Positions 34,188-35,261 of a stretch of DNA of 35,261 bases are shown here, one piece after another. The notes under the pieces were generated by a model that saw nothing but the letters and a program-made list of their open reading frames with translations, searched no databases and was not told the origin of the DNA. A program made the position numbers and the translations under genes. Positions within the stretch are counted from its first letter, which is position 1; every line of letters begins with the position of its first letter. Source of the stretch: Saccharicrinis sp. Its GTDB lineage: Bacteria > Bacteroidota > Bacteroidia > Bacteroidales > Marinilabiliaceae. The stretch lies in NCBI GenBank assembly GCA_024635555.1, contig JAGXIO010000033.1, positions 1-35,261 of the forward strand, written 5' to 3'.

Positions 34188-35261
34188 ATGATGAAAAATA
34201 ATTTTGTAATAAAAACGTTAGGAATAGCTCTTGGCCTTCTAACCTTTTTATATGCCGAATCACAGGTCACATTATCCACTGATTTTACCAGTGAAAGCTA
34301 TAAAAAAGCAGCGCTGCACGATATATGGAAAACAGCGAATCGCATAAGTCCCGAAACTGGTGCAGGTGTAAAGACAGGGATGGAGGTTAATCTCATCCGA
34401 ATGATTGGTGGAATTATGAAAACTGTAGATGGGGTTAGGGTACCCTATCTTGAGTATGACCCGGTAACTTACAATGAAACTACAGGAGAGTATGTTTATA
34501 ATTGGACACCTTTGATAACGCGTTTAGACCATATTGTAAATTCAAACACTAAGATCCATCAACTGGTGCTCGATCAGGTACCATGGGCGTTTCAGCATGG
34601 GTATACATTTATCCCCAAAGGAACCACTGATAACATTAACTTCCGTGCAGATGAGCAAATTTCTTCCTATGGAAACTCTTTACCACCATTCGACAAGGTG
34701 GCGTATCACGATTTTATCAAAGCGCTTATTCAAAAGTTGGTGGATACCTATGGTCTGGCAGAAGTAGAATCTTGGCGTTTTAGGGTAGGGTCAGAGATTG
34801 AAACACCGGATCATTGGTTTGGTACAAAACAAGATTTTATAGACCATTTTGCAAATACAGAAAAAGCGGTTCGTGCTATTTTGCCAGACGCAGAAGTAGG
34901 GGTACATACCCGCGATCCCGGATTTAATTATAAAAATGGTACCGTACTAAATTATAAAGGTGAACCTTTCGCATCCTTTGCCAAGGACTTAATAGAATAC
35001 TGTTATGATAACGATGTGAGATATGATTTTTGGGGTATATCGGACTATGTGCTGATAAACGGTGCTACACAACGGGATATTTCGGTGAAATACGAAAAAC
35101 TGTTTGCTCCAATGATCACGCATCCCAAATGGAATACCAACGCTACGCTCGATATGATGGAATACAATGTGGTAATAACTATGGCTGCAGATGATGGGCG
35201 AGGTTACCTTAATTGTGCAACTTCACATGCCGATTTAGTTAATATTGGATTTTCGGATATG
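34188..35261 (+). CDS. Second GH39-like glycosidase (3' end beyond the window)
   Basis: The frame is open from the ATG at 34188 (or 34191) to the window edge, 358 codons. A signal peptide ends near AESQ (~26), with no lipobox, so the protein is exported and soluble. It parallels the GH39-like protein of this operon: VNLIRMIGG (~67), HQLVLDQVPW (~124), SWRFRVGSEIETPDHW with Glu203 as likely acid/base, and TLDMMEYN with Glu325 as likely nucleophile. The usual NEP motif is changed to GSEI, with both the Asn and the Pro replaced. The two proteins are clear paralogues but diverged. They may act on different linkages of the same glycan. The missing C terminus prevents a full domain call. Confidence 0.75.
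   Translation, partial: MMKNNFVIKTLGIALGLLTFLYAESQVTLSTDFTSESYKKAALHDIWKTANRISPETGAGVKTGMEVNLIRMIGGIMKTVDGVRVPYLEYDPVTYNETTGEYVYNWTPLITRLDHIVNSNTKIHQLVLDQVPWAFQHGYTFIPKGTTDNINFRADEQISSYGNSLPPFDKVAYHDFIKALIQKLVDTYGLAEVESWRFRVGSEIETPDHWFGTKQDFIDHFANTEKAVRAILPDAEVGVHTRDPGFNYKNGTVLNYKGEPFASFAKDLIEYCYDNDVRYDFWGISDYVLINGATQRDISVKYEKLFAPMITHPKWNTNATLDMMEYNVVITMAADDGRGYLNCATSHADLVNIGFSDM

Overview
The window looks like a polysaccharide utilization locus (PUL) from the phylum Bacteroidota, probably an aquatic or anaerobic relative of the Marinilabiliales/Cytophagales. The evidence is: two SusC/SusD transporter pairs, many lipoproteins with a Bacteroidota-type lipobox, a C-terminal type IX secretion (T9SS) sorting domain, an AT-rich sequence, promoter elements of the TAnnTTTG type, and the absence of strong Shine-Dalgarno sites. 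Every gene lies on the + strand. I see no regulator, rRNA, tRNA, CRISPR or intact insertion sequence.

Layout. (1) 2-633: the 3' end of a secreted protein with a CBM6-like and an InlB-type repeat domain, carrying a one-base frameshift. (2) 665-7667: three glycosidases: a GH43 lipoprotein, a GH106-type alpha-L-rhamnosidase lipoprotein, and a GH5 enzyme of the endoglycoceramidase-like group. A repeat-rich gap (2426-2888) separates the first two. (3) 7668-8107: a control region with three phased TGCAACA boxes and a promoter. (4) 8108-11803: a 1231-residue exported protein with two lamin-tail-like domains, several beta-sandwich modules and a T9SS signal, followed by a strong hairpin terminator. 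(5) 12143-27639: the transport block, in the order fasciclin lipoprotein, SusC, SusD, fasciclin lipoprotein, fasciclin lipoprotein, SusC, SusD, closed by a terminator. (6) 27894-29996: a polysaccharide lyase of family PL8, directly followed by a decayed outer-membrane porin gene (to 30773). (7) 30774-31093: a second control region with the same box spacing as region 3. (8) 31094-35261: a GH39-like lipoprotein, a GH43-CBM6 protein and a second GH39-like protein that runs off the window.

How the genes could work together (inference). The fasciclin lipoproteins and the T9SS-exported protein would hold the glycan at the cell surface. PL8 and GH5 would cut the backbone. The two SusCD pairs would import the fragments. 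GH106, GH43 and GH39-like enzymes would remove side sugars such as rhamnose, xylose or arabinose. This suggests a uronic-acid-containing polysaccharide with rhamnose and xylose/arabinose decorations. No sulfatase and no unsaturated-uronyl hydrolase (GH88/GH105) is seen here, so part of the pathway must lie elsewhere.

The most notable points are the matching promoter/box geometry at two distant operons, the three fasciclin lipoproteins built into a SusCD block, the PL8 active-site Arg-to-Lys change, the GH39-like pair lacking the usual Asn before the acid/base Glu, and the porin relic fused to the end of the lyase gene.
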